This document shows, piece by piece, positions 52,971 to 62,402 of a stretch of 64,000 nt of DNA. Each line of letters starts with the position of its first letter. Positions within the stretch are counted from its first letter, which is position 1. Both the position numbers and the translations under genes were made by a program. This DNA comes from Nematopogon swammerdamellus (taxonomy: Eukaryota > Arthropoda > Insecta > Lepidoptera > Adelidae): assembly GCA_946902875.1 (NCBI GenBank), contig OX336341.1, positions 124,001 through 188,000 of the forward strand, read 5' to 3'. The notes beneath the pieces are model-generated. The model saw only the letters and a program-made list of their open reading frames with translations. It did not search any database and was not told where the DNA came from.

Positions 52971-55088
52971 TTCGTATGTGCGAGCAGGTCTATTCCGTGT
53001 TCGTATGTGCTATTGACTGTGGTGTGGGTCCACAACGTATGTGCGAGCAAGTCTAGTTCCGTATTCGTATGCGCTATTGACTGTGGTGTGGGTCCACAAC
53101 GTATGTGCGAGCAGGTCTAGTTCCGTATTCGTATGTGCTATTGACCGTGGTGTGGGTCCACAAAGTATGTGCGAGCAGGTCTAGTTCCGTGTTCGTATGT
53201 GCTATTGACTGTGGTGTGGGTCCACAACGTATGTGCGAGCAGGTCTAGTTCCGTGTTCGTATGTGCTATTGACTGTGGTGTGGGTCCACAACGTATGTGC
53301 GAGCAGGTCTAGTTCCGTGTTCGTATGCGCTATTGACTGTGGTGTGGGTCCACAACGTATGTGCGAGCAGGTCTAGTTCCGTGTTCGTATGTGCTATTGA
53401 CTGTGGTGTGGGTCCACAATGTATGTGCGAGCAGGTCTAGTTCCGTATTCGTATGCGCTATTGACTGTGGTGTGGGTCCACAACGTATGTGCGAGCAGGT
53501 CTAGTTCGGTGTTCGTATGCGCTATTGACCGTGGTGTGGGTCCACAACGTATGTGCGAGCAGGTCTAGTTCCGTATTCGTATGCGCTATTGACTGTGGTG
53601 TGGACCCACAACGTATGTGTGAGCATGTTTAGTTCCGTGTTCCTATGCGCTATTGACTGTGGTGTAGGCTCACAATGTATGTGCTAGCAGGTCTAGTTCG
53701 GTGTTCGTATGCGCTATTGACTGTGGTGTAGGCTCACAATGTATGTGCTAGCAGGTCTAGTTCGGTGTTCGTATGCGCTATTGACTGTGGTGTGGACCCA
53801 CAACGTATGTGTGAGCATGTTTAGTTCCGTGTTCCTATGCGCTATTGACTGTGGTGTATGCTCACAATGTATGTGCTAGCAGGTCTAGTTCCGTGTTCCT
53901 ATGCGCTATTGACTGTGGTGTGGGTCCACAACGTATGTGCGAGCATGTTTAGTTCCGTGTTCCTATGCGCTATTGACTGTGGTGTAGGCTCACAATGTAT
54001 GTGCTAGCAGGTCTAGTTCCGTATTCGTATGCGCTATTGACTGTTGTGTGGGTCCACAACGTATGTGCGAGCAGGTCTAGTTCGGTGTTCGTATGCGCTA
54101 TTGAGCGTGGTGTGGGTCCACAACGTATGTGCGAGCAGGTCTAGTTCCGTGTTCGTATGTGCTATTGACTGTGGTGTGGGTCCACAACGTATGTGCGAGC
54201 AGGTCTAGTTCGGTGTTCGTATGCGCTATTGACCGTGGTGTGGGTCCACAACGTATGTGCGAGCAGGTCTAGTTCCGTGTTCGTATGTGCTATTGACTGT
54301 GGTGTGGGTCCACAACGTATATGCGAGCAGGTCTAGTTCCGTATTCGTATGCGCTATTGACTGTGGTGTGGACCCACAACGTATGTGTGAGCATGTTTAG
54401 TTCCGTGTTCCTATGCGCTATTGACTGTGGTGTAGGCTCACAATGTATGTGCTAGCAGGTCTAGTTCGGTGTTCGTATGCGCTATTGACTGTGGTGTGGA
54501 CCCACAACGTATGTGCGAGCAGGTTTAGTTCCGTGTTCCTATGCGCTATTGACTGTGGTGTAGGCTCACAATGTATGTGCTAGCAGGTCTAGTTCCGTGT
54601 TCCTATGCGCTATTGACTGTGGTGTGAGTCCACAACGTATGTGCGAGCAGGTCTAGTTCCGTGTTCCTATGCGCTATTGACTGTGGTGTAGGCTCACAAT
54701 GTATGTGCTAGCAGGTCTAGTTCGGTGTTCGTATGCGCTATTGGCTGTGGTGTGGGTCCACATTGTATGTGCGAGCAGGTTTAGTTCCGTGTTCCTATGC
54801 GCTATTGACTGTGGTGTAGGCTCACAATGTATGTGCTAGCAGGTCTAGTTCGGTGTTCGTATGCGCTATTGACTGTGGTGTGGGTCCACAACGTATGTGC
54901 GAGCAGGTCTAGTTCCGTGTTCGTATGTGCTATTGACTGTGGTGTGGGTCCACAACGTATGTGCGAGCCGGTCTAGTTCCGTGTTCGTATGCGCTATTGA
55001 CTGTGGTGTGGGTCCACAACGTATGTGCGAGCAGGTCTAGTTTCGTGTTCGTATGCGCTATTGACAGTGGTGTGGACCCACAACGTAT
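52971..55088. repeat. 64-bp satellite array, about 33 copies
   Basis: Repeated words at 53221 and 53285 set the period at 64 bp. Units contain GTATGTGCGAGCAGGTCTAG, TTCCGTGTTCGTATGTGC and TATTGACTGTGGTG. At least three unit types alternate: TGTGGGTCCACAACG, TGTAGGCTCACAATG and TGTGGACCCACAACG, the last usually followed by GTGAGCATGTTTAG. In the middle of the array (about 53600-54850) the types occur in a repeating order, indicating higher-order units of two to four monomers. Confidence 0.97.
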
Positions 55089-55129
55089 GGATGGCTGGTA
55101 TCACTATGTATTTAAAAAAATTCATACAA

Positions 55130-55260
55130 TACATTTTGCGGTGGCGGTTGACCGAGCGCAGCGGTCTGAATTGACGTCGGCTTCTCATGCGAAAGGTCTG
55201 AGGTTCGTATCCGGTCGGCGTGTACCTACCAATGTGTTAGTTCTGATTTAAAAAATTTGA
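55130..55260 (+). mobile_element. tRNA-derived SINE fragment
   Basis: An A-box-like GGTTGACCGAGCG (about 55147-55159) and a B box GGTTCGTATCC (55202-55212) are spaced as in tRNA genes. GTGTACCTACC follows. It sits at the right edge of the 64-bp satellite. Confidence 0.65.
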
Positions 55261-55546
55261 ATGACAGCTGCTCAATTATTCGGATTCCATATAAAACTGT
55301 TTGTCCGCCGGGTTAACTGGAAGAAATTGCTTAAAGCTAAATCGAAGGCTTTTCAGCGTCGTCCGCTCAACAATCCACACTGACGGCTAAAAGTGTCTCG
55401 CGAATCCATAAAATAAAAGCAATAAGTTCGTCCTTGCCACACCATGCAGCAGTAGTATAAAGTATACTGTTATTATGAAATTGTCGCGCCTTCTTACGAG
55501 TGAATGAGCGCTCGCGCTACTCAACTAACAATATTCTGTCCACTGC

Positions 55547-55680
55547 CACGTGACGTCGCACGTATCTTGCGAAGCGGTCTCGCGCGGAGAACCGCTCGCC
55601 CTTTTATATAAATGTCGATCCCTCCTCCGCACTCCGCATCGTCTCACACGCCGCGAGCACAAACAACGTTCAGACAAAAC
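55547..55680 (+). promoter_or_regulatory. Candidate core promoter: E-box/CRE composite plus TATA box
   Basis: CACGTG (55547-55552) overlaps TGACGTCG (55551-55558). About 50 bp further on, TATATAAA (55605-55612) follows a GC-rich spacer. About 33 bp after it CATCGTC could serve as an initiator. Downstream is GC-rich, 5'-UTR-like DNA without an obvious start codon frame. The site order is right for a plus-strand RNA polymerase II promoter. No transcript evidence is available. Confidence 0.4.
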
Positions 55681-55699
55681 GTCCCGTTGTCTTGAAACC

Positions 55700-56150
55700 C
55701 AATAGTTTAGATAAAAGATTAAGCGGCGGAGTGGATCAGTAGTGGAGTCACGTCGTCCGTCCCGCGGGAGGAGAGGGGACCGAGGCAGGGGCCGCGCCGC
55801 CGAACCGCGCCGGGCAGGCTGAGGGATGACATCTCGCGGTCCTCGCTGTGCTCCGCCCGAAGGGAGTATTACGGAAGCCGCCTATAGTCTCAACCGTTGC
55901 CGTCCGTCTGTTACGGCTCGACCGTGGAAGGTGGAGTTCCTAGTGTGCAGGACGCGCTAGCAGCTACTGGCTAGTACGAGCTAGGTAGGAGCGGCGCTCG
56001 CTTGCGCGGTATTGCAGCACCCGCTAGGCTAGGTAGGTACTTACTACTTACCGAGCTTAGAGTGATTGTTATCTATTTTATGTTAGCCCTTATTTACATC
56101 TATATGACGGAAGAACAGCTTCAGCCACAGAGCAAGAACAGCACAGGGAT
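55700..56150. other. CpG-rich stretch downstream of the candidate promoter
   Basis: GC-rich from about 55740 to 56030, consistent with a first exon or untranslated leader but without a supported ORF. Confidence 0.35.
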
Positions 56151-56300
56151 TTCAAATGCCATGCCGACCTGGCAGGAGCTTTTCATGTCAATTTTAAAAA
56201 AAGCCCACGCTGTACTTGGGAGGAAATAGATGGGGTCTCAGGGAGTGCGTTCCACATTTTCTCGGTTCTGTGAATAAAAGACATACAGAACCGGTTGGTA
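56150..56300 (-). pseudogene. CR1-like 3' fragment, subfamily A
   Basis: AATGCCATGCCGACCTGGCA, TGTACTTGGGAGGAAATAGA and CAGAACCGGTTGGTA match about 46109-46250 of the open CR1-like element. Minus-strand reading gives TNRFCMSFIHRTEKMWNALP. Confidence 0.8.
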
Positions 56301-57000
56301 GGTGTAATATGTTGTAGGTATGTAGAGCAGAGCGTGACTAGTAAGTAGTACCGGTATGTATGTAGGCACCTACTACTAGTCTCGCTCTGTCCACCTGGCG
56401 TGTTTACAGTTCTCTCCCGCCTACTATTCATGTGCTATATATAGGTATGTAGGTCTAGGTATGTGTTTGTACATGAATTGACATGAAGATCAATAATTAT
56501 TGCGTATCATATTGATCAAATGTTCGTGAGAGGGAGGGCTACGTAGCAGGTACAATTAATGTTTGCTAGTATTCATCTTGGAGATATGCTTCGTCGCTGA
56601 TCTCGCGTGATGATGAGCTGCAAGATCTACTCTACTGACGATGTCAATTATTATAATGTCTCGACTACCACTCATCCAGAAGTACGCACTACAACCTACC
56701 TACATTCACACAGACACGCGCCTACGCGCCGCGCCTCAGCCGCGCGCCGCCCCCGCGCCGGCGCCGCCGCTCGCCCTAAGCTATACCTTCGCGAAGAGCG
56801 AAACAAGATAAGGTTGCTCGGCGACCCCGAGCTATATTCGTGTTGACGCGCCCCCGCCCCGCCCCGCCCCGGCTCCTCTGGAAAGTGACACGGAAAATCT
56901 CTTCCGGAAATGTAGATAGAGATCTGTGCGTCGCACTCACGAGACGAGCTAATGTACCTCCGCCGCCGCCTCCCTCGCACTCTCACGCACCGCACCGGGC
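56300..57000. other. Non-coding stretch with CpG-rich block at about 56715-56875
   Basis: TAGTAGGTA-like microrepeats at 56300-56450, AT-rich DNA, then a CpG-rich block. No gene supported. Confidence 0.45.
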
Positions 57001-57003
57001 CCT

Positions 57004-57115
57004 TATTACACACACGCTCTATTCCGACAATCAAGGCAAGCAGAGTTATCGCTATTGTGCTGCAAGAACTCAAAGAAATGACACCACAACACCGACCACC
57101 ACGTTCACAATGAGC
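57004..57115 (-). mobile_element. SINE-like element, copy 5, old partial copy
   Basis: ACACACGCTCTATTCCGACA, GTGCTGCAAGAACTC and ACAACACCGACCACCACGTT align with the 3' third of the other copies with many differences. No target duplication is visible. Confidence 0.7.
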
Positions 57116-57622
57116 ACCCAGCCGGGCAGCTAGCCGCCCCCGCCCGGCCCGGCTGCCGCTCGCTTGCATAGAAGAGTGAAATACGTCAACGGTAAGATGT
57201 CTAATAAAATATCATCTAATATTGAGAAGTGAGTCGAGCGTGAAACACATAGAGTACACAGATACATTAAGTATCAAATCTATTTATTTATTTTAATATT
57301 TTTTTTTGACATAGTATGTAGGTACTACAATGTGGTATGAACATTTCTAATTGACATGACTTGATACGATATGTATCAACAATTTCTCTATACACGACCT
57401 GATTTTATTTATACTCTTGTGCCGGACACGACACATCGGTCCGATGCGACGCGGTTACCGCACCCCGCGCCCCTCTGGCGCGGCGTGCGTCCGCGCTCGC
57501 CTCGGCCCGCCGCCCTGCGAGTCGATCACACCACGGAGTCGCGCATAGTCGCTTTGAGTCAATATTAATTCTCAGTCGTTTTATTATACGTTTTTACACA
57601 GCTATCATAGTGTTTCATTTGG

Positions 57623-57660
57623 ACCTTAAACACAACACCGTAGGGTGTTGTGTTTAAGGT
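57623..57660. repeat. Perfect 17-bp hairpin with 4-nt loop
   Basis: ACCTTAAACACAACACC (57623-57639), loop GTAG, inverted copy 57644-57660. Confidence 0.9.
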
Positions 57661-57734
57661 TTATAGGACACTCGCACATAGTAGCAAAGTGCCAAACTTT
57701 TACTTTTGATTTTATGTGGTCAGAAATTATCAAG

Positions 57735-57965
57735 CTTAAATTATAATTATTCTACTAGCTCTCAAACTGTATCTTAACACTGTAAGCGGTGTCTATTGTG
57801 TAGCTAGTCACAAAGTATTGTAATGGTAGACGTTCAAAAAACCCTGCGAAGTTTTTTTGCCGGCTCTTCTTTGTGGGTGTAATCGAACCGGATTGTAAAA
57901 ACTAAACAGATGAAATTCAAGCGTAGTGTAGTGTAGCCATACGAATGATGAATAAAGAATAAAGT
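57735..57965 (+). repeat. Dispersed repeat with 'GAAGTTT.TTGCCGG' core (copy 2)
   Basis: CTAGTCACAAAGTATTGTAA, TGCGAAGTTTTTTTGCCGGC and GAATGATGAATAAAGAATAA follow the order seen at 10700-11000. Confidence 0.6.
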
Positions 57966-58502
57966 ATACATCGAATAGAAGCTCGTAGGTAGATATAGCT
58001 GGCGGATGTGGTAAGTACATAGGTATAGGTAGGTGGGTAGCTAGAACATAGCGCTAGCTAAGCGCCGCCCACACGCGCGCCCGAAATAGGATCCCGCCGC
58101 CGCTGCCGCCGCCGCCGACGGAGCCGAAACCTTACAAAACTCATTACAAGATGTAAGAGAAAGAAGGCTAACCGTCCCTCAGACCCCATTAAGCAATGCC
58201 AAATGATATTTTGTCCCTTTAGCTTTAGGAGTAACGGGATCCGTACCATACCTCGAACTATGTCTCGCTCGAAGCGTGTCACCACTTCCAACTACATACA
58301 TGATGCTATTTCCAGAAGGGGCGAGTGGACACGGCTTGTCACGCGCGAGAGTTGCGTCCACACCACAGTGAGCAATATACATAATAATATATATTATGCG
58401 CGAACTCAGTATCTAAATGTCCTCTCTCCGGAGATGTCGTTGTCTACACTATATTGTTCATCCATAGGTAGGTAACCTACGCTTGGACATGTCGACATGT
58501 AT

Positions 58503-58993
58503 ACAGGGTGTATCAGGATAGGTTTTCGAAACTTCAGGGTTCGAAAGGGGCCCATATTTGAAGACGGAAAGCTCTGAAACTTTTTCCCAGATTCAATCAT
58601 TTTACAGTACTTTCATGCCTATATCTGTGAAAATCTGGTGAAAATCTATTCTTCAAGATTTGGTGGATGGTTAACGTCCGCCTTTATTAAATAAAAAATA
58701 AATACTAACTCATGAATAAAAATGGGTAGGTTGCATACATAACTAGTACAATTGAACTGCGTGTAGGTAAATTCCAAACACTGAAAGTTCAATGACCTCA
58801 AAAGAAAAAGAGAACTGAATTAGTTCACTGCACTCTCCAGTCTCACTGTCCATCGAGTTTTTATTACAATTTCCAACTTTTTTATGACAAAAAAAACAAC
58901 GGAATTTCGATTTGAGTGATAAGGATTTTTTTCTTCTAATAATGAGTACTTTCTATTCCTGAAGTTTCTCAAACCTATCCTGATACACCCTGT
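58503..58993. mobile_element. MITE with about 36-bp terminal inverted repeats (ACAGGGTGTATCAGG)
   Basis: The first 20 bases, ACAGGGTGTATCAGGATAGG, are repeated exactly in reverse complement at the right end. Pairing continues through GTTT and GAAACTTCAGG with a few differences. TA/AT flanks fit a TA target site as for Tc1/mariner-related MITEs. The 490-bp interior has no coding capacity. Confidence 0.88.
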
Positions 58994-59415
58994 ATAATAC
59001 GACTACATTACGACAATTCTCAGTAACTAATTATATTATGCAAGTAAGTATACCCTGACATAATAACACAAGCAAGGAATATAATAATAATAAGAGTAAC
59101 TTCCAAACTGTGGGAAAGTGGACATAAATTCGGAGGCACAACACAACACAACATAGATGACATCAAATACCTATATAGGCGTTTTACCGTCAAATCGTGT
59201 TCCCATAATATGAGGTCAGGAGGTTAGGTATGTAGAAAGACCTGTAGCGGCTTAGAATATTGCACTTCCGAAGGCGAAAATGTGGAAAGGTGCTTCCGAA
59301 AATGTGGATTGTGGAAAGATGGAAAATGAGTGCGTGGGGTCTACAAGGAGGCGTGTCAATAAAATTTACAACAAGCTTTTTGTCCGCCTAGTCGCCCCGG
59401 CCACCCGGCGGCGGC
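58994..59415. other. Non-coding stretch without recognised genes
   Basis: AT-rich DNA with AACACAACACAACA near 59140; nothing supported. Confidence 0.5.
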
Positions 59416-59417
59416 GT

Positions 59418-59532
59418 GCGTGACGTGTGGCGTGGCGTGGTGGCGTGGCGTGGCGTGGTGGCGTGGCGTGGTGCCGTGGCGTGGCGTGGTGGCGTGGCGT
59501 GGCGTGACGTGGTGGCGGGGCGTGGCGTGGCA
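59418..59532. repeat. (GTGGC)n minisatellite
   Basis: Irregular GTGGCGTGGCGTGGTGGC units covering about 115 bp, next to GC-rich DNA. Confidence 0.9.
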
Positions 59533-59614
59533 CCTCGCTGAGCGCGGTTTCGCGAGGGGGACTGTTATTAGTTGCATGTGATTATTCGATGGAGTCTTGT
59601 CACAGTACCCAGCT

Positions 59615-59652
59615 CTATATAAGAGATAGTATGAAGGTATCGACTTCAGCAA
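59615..59652 (+). promoter_or_regulatory. Candidate core promoter: TATATAAG and initiator at canonical spacing
   Basis: CTATATAAGAG (59614-59624) is followed by TTCAGC, with the A at 59648, 32 nt after the first T of the TATA box. This is the spacing expected for an insect TATA plus Inr (TCA) promoter on the plus strand. A perfect donor-like CAC-GTAAGT occurs at about 60151. The coding exon at 60744 is also on the plus strand, so all three may belong to one gene. Evidence is sequence context only. Confidence 0.4.
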
Positions 59653-60287
59653 GTGTCGACCGGCGGTGGCGGCGCGGAGGCGGCGGCGGCGCTCCCCCGG
59701 CCGGCCGACGCGCGGGGACTAACAGTCATTTATATGTAGCCGGGGTCGCCGTCGCACGGCAAATACAAACCCCAATTTAATCTCTGCCTTCGTTTTATTC
59801 CCGCCCAATGAAGAGAAAACTTTATTTCGCTGGTAAACGAGAGAAATCGGCTCCTTTTTCCGGACAGTTTCTATCCGGCCGTCTGAAAGTATTCAATGAA
59901 GCTCGTCACCGACCGGGAGGGAATACCTGAGTGGGTTTGCGCCGGGCGGGGGCGCGGGGCGGGGCGGGGCGGGGGAGGGGCGGTATGTAGATGGAAGTGC
60001 GAGGGATATCTTCGCCCGGCCCGGCGACACTCTAGGAGTATATTCATTAGGGTGAAGCTATCGGAGAAGGCTTCATACCAATATATTTGGGAATGTTATC
60101 AAGGGTCCTCCCTCACATTTGTGAAATGTGATCTGAGTCGGTCGATTTCCACGTAAGTTTGAGCGACATTTAACGAAATGTTTTTTCTTTCGCTCTCAAC
60201 ACCGCCGTAATTGTTAGTTTTCATTCGTATATTCATAATATATTCATCTTCATATCTGACGGTTAGAAAGGTGAATCTCTGATCCGG

Positions 60288-60358
60288 CAGTTACGTCACA
60301 GGCAACATCACAGGTAACGTCATAGGTAACGTCACAGTTAACGTCACAAGTAACGTCC
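60288..60358. promoter_or_regulatory. Cluster of six 12-bp repeats with CRE-like cores
   Basis: Six units of the form GTAACGTCACAG lie head to tail. Four keep ACGTCA (TGACGT on the minus strand), and the second and sixth are changed in the core. TGACGT is the binding core of CREB/ATF-type bZIP factors. The cluster lies about 390 bp upstream of the exon at 60744 and about 640 bp downstream of the TATA/Inr candidate. A further AACGTAACGTACGTTATACG stretch follows at about 60385. Confidence 0.45.
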
Positions 60359-60473
60359 AATGTCGAGATACATCTGTGACGGGAACGTAACGTACGTTAT
60401 ACGAAAAGGCTTTGGAGGGCTTGTCTGTTCCTTCCGCTCGCTCTCTAATAAACATTAGAATTAATATTTACCT

Positions 60474-60474
<1 letters not shown>

Positions 60475-60500
<26 letters not shown>
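60475..60500. repeat. Poly(C) run of 26
   Basis: An uninterrupted run of 26 C residues, flanked by more C-rich sequence. Its length is likely to be uncertain in the assembly. Confidence 0.9.
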
Positions 60501-60504
<4 letters not shown>

Positions 60505-60743
60505 CGCTCCGAGGGTGTCACCCTCCCAATCCTCCCTCCCCCCGTGACGGACACTGCACCGCATACAACTTCCATTATGCGGTTTTAGGATTCCGCAAGC
60601 TCCGGAGTCGCTCGCTGCTCGGCGGCGGGGGCGGGGGCGGGGCGGGGCGGGGCGGAGCTCGGTCAGCCGGTAACGCGTCGGTGATGGCTTGATGAGATGA
60701 TTGAAAGACACTTTAGTATTATATTCGGTAAACACTTTGGCAG

Positions 60744-60883
60744 TTAAATGCCCATTCCGAATTCAGGGGTCGCAGACTTTGTACATTCATCGGTATGCTG
60801 AGCCGAGTGGCGGGAAAAACATTCAGGTGGCAGAAATAAACTACGGACACATGCTCCGAGCAGCCAATATCACCTCCGAGAAG
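60744..60883 (+). CDS. Candidate internal coding exon of an unidentified host gene
   Basis: 140 nt bounded by ...CTTTGGCAG (acceptor, 60743) and GAG-AAG followed by GTAGGT (donor, 60884), phase 1 in and phase 0 out. The open frame gives 46 codons of non-repetitive sequence, including CPFRIQGSQTLYIHRYAEPS and NIQVAEINYGHMLRAAN, followed by an Asn-glycosylation-type NIT. Base composition and residue mix are unlike the repeats and GC-driven frames around it. I do not recognise the family. The frame is also open through the upstream intron sequence to an ATG at 60701, and the acceptor has a weak pyrimidine tract, so the left edge could instead be a later CAG (for example after GGGTCGCAG, 60774). 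Confidence 0.5.
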
Positions 60884-61242
60884 GTAGGTGCCTTATGGTA
60901 TTGGACTATCTATATCTAAATCTATCTTTCTCTCTCTCTCTCTCGCCATCATCTGTCTATCATCATCATGTCATCTGCATGTCTCCCTACTGTTTTTCAA
61001 GGCTTATTTTCAGAGGGAGAGGGAGAGCGAGAGGGAGAGCGGGAGGCAGAGGGGGGGAGAGGAGCTATCATTTATTATATTTGCGTTTAAATCGGATTTG
61101 CTATTACACCAATTCTACCGCAAGCGAAGCCGTCGTGACCTTAGAGCACAAGGAAAGGATTTTTGAAAATTCATACCCTAGGAACATGCCTAGGAAGGTT
61201 AAATAGGGCGATTAAAGTTTATATGGGAAGTCCGTCATTTGT

Positions 61243-61350
61243 AGGGTTCCGTAGCAAAATGGCAAAAACTAAACCCTTATAATTTCGTCCTGTCCGTCTG
61301 TCCGTCCGTCCGTATGTCACAGCCATTTTACTCGGAAACTATTGGCACTA
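61243..61350 (-). mobile_element. GGGTTCCGTA element remnant
   Basis: TAGGGTTCCGTAGCAAAATG, then CTTATAATTTCGTCCTGTCC and (GTCC)n, is the reverse complement of the 3' part of the 5.53-6.21 kb element. It is cut off by the foldback element at 61353. Confidence 0.6.
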
Positions 61351-61352
61351 TA

Positions 61353-62402
61353 CAGGGTATTCTGCACATCGACCGACAAAATGTTTTTGTAGGTAAGTGG
61401 GGTCATTTGCAACGCTTTGACCCATGATACCTGTTGTCAGATGTCACGTGGTATCGAGATACGATTTTTATTCTTTATTTTTGAAAATTACCAAAATCCC
61501 AGCTTTAAATCCTTGTAACTTTTTTGTATGATTGTATCAGCACGAAATAAAATTTATTGAATTTTACGATGTATCTTGTTCTAGAAAAAATATGATTTCA
61601 TGAAATTAATACCATGAAAAGGTCTTATGACCTCCCAAAGCCCCAAGATAGAGTAAAAATATGACAGAATCTTAATTTCTTAATTCATAAAAAAAACTGA
61701 CAGAAATTTAAAGCTTCATTTTCTTTTAAAAAGTTCTCTAGTTTACGCCCGGGCCCTTTCCAACGGTATACCACATGTCATACAAATAATTCACTAGGTG
61801 GTCAAAATTAGGGATAATTTGCAAGAGTCTAAACATTAACGATAAAGAATTGAACAAATTGCCCGCGCGACCGGTACATGTTCTAAATTTGAAAATGCTC
61901 TTGAAAACGCTCTCAATACGGGAAGCGACCACCGATAAGTGCCCGTGTTGTCGTTCTGTTCTGTCTCTGTCCCTAATTTTGACCACATAGTGAATTATTT
62001 GTATGACCTGTGGTAGTTGGAAAGGGCGTAAACTAGCGAACTTTTTAAAAGAAAATGAAGCTATTAATTGCCGTTAGTTTTTTTTTATGAATTAAGAAAT
62101 TAAGATTCTGTCATGTTTTTACTCGTTATCCGGACTTTAGGAGGTCATAAGACCTTTTAATCTTGGTAAGAACAAGGATACATCGTAAAATTTAATAAAT
62201 TTTATTTCGTGCTGATACAATCATGAACAAAAAAGTTACAAGGGTTTAAAGCTGGGGGATTTTGGTAATTGAAAAAAATTAAAAAAAAATCGTAGTTCGA
62301 TACCACGTGAAATCTGACAAAAGATAACATGGGTAAAAACGTTGAAAATGACATCACTTACCTCCAAAAAAAATGTGTCGGTTGATGTGCCGAACACCCT
62401 GT
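61353..62402. mobile_element. 1.05-kb near-palindromic foldback element (long-arm MITE)
   Basis: The ends are ACAGGGTATTCTGCACATCG on the left and, reverse-complemented, ACAGGGTGTTCGGCACATCA on the right. The two arms (about 61353-61815 and 61968-62402) are inverted copies over essentially their whole length. Matching pairs include GATTGTATCAGCACGAAATA with its inverse near 62210, and GTTTACGCCCGGGCCCTTTC with GAAAGGGCGTAAAC near 62020. The loop is about 150 bp. There is no transposase. TA flanks and the ACAGGGT terminus relate it to the MITE at 58503. If transcribed it would form a hairpin of more than 400 bp. Confidence 0.9.

Noticed and set aside
53000..55000. The 64-bp array as a cluster of regulatory sites
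   Set aside because: No unit contains a motif I can tie to a known factor, and the higher-order structure is explained by satellite amplification.
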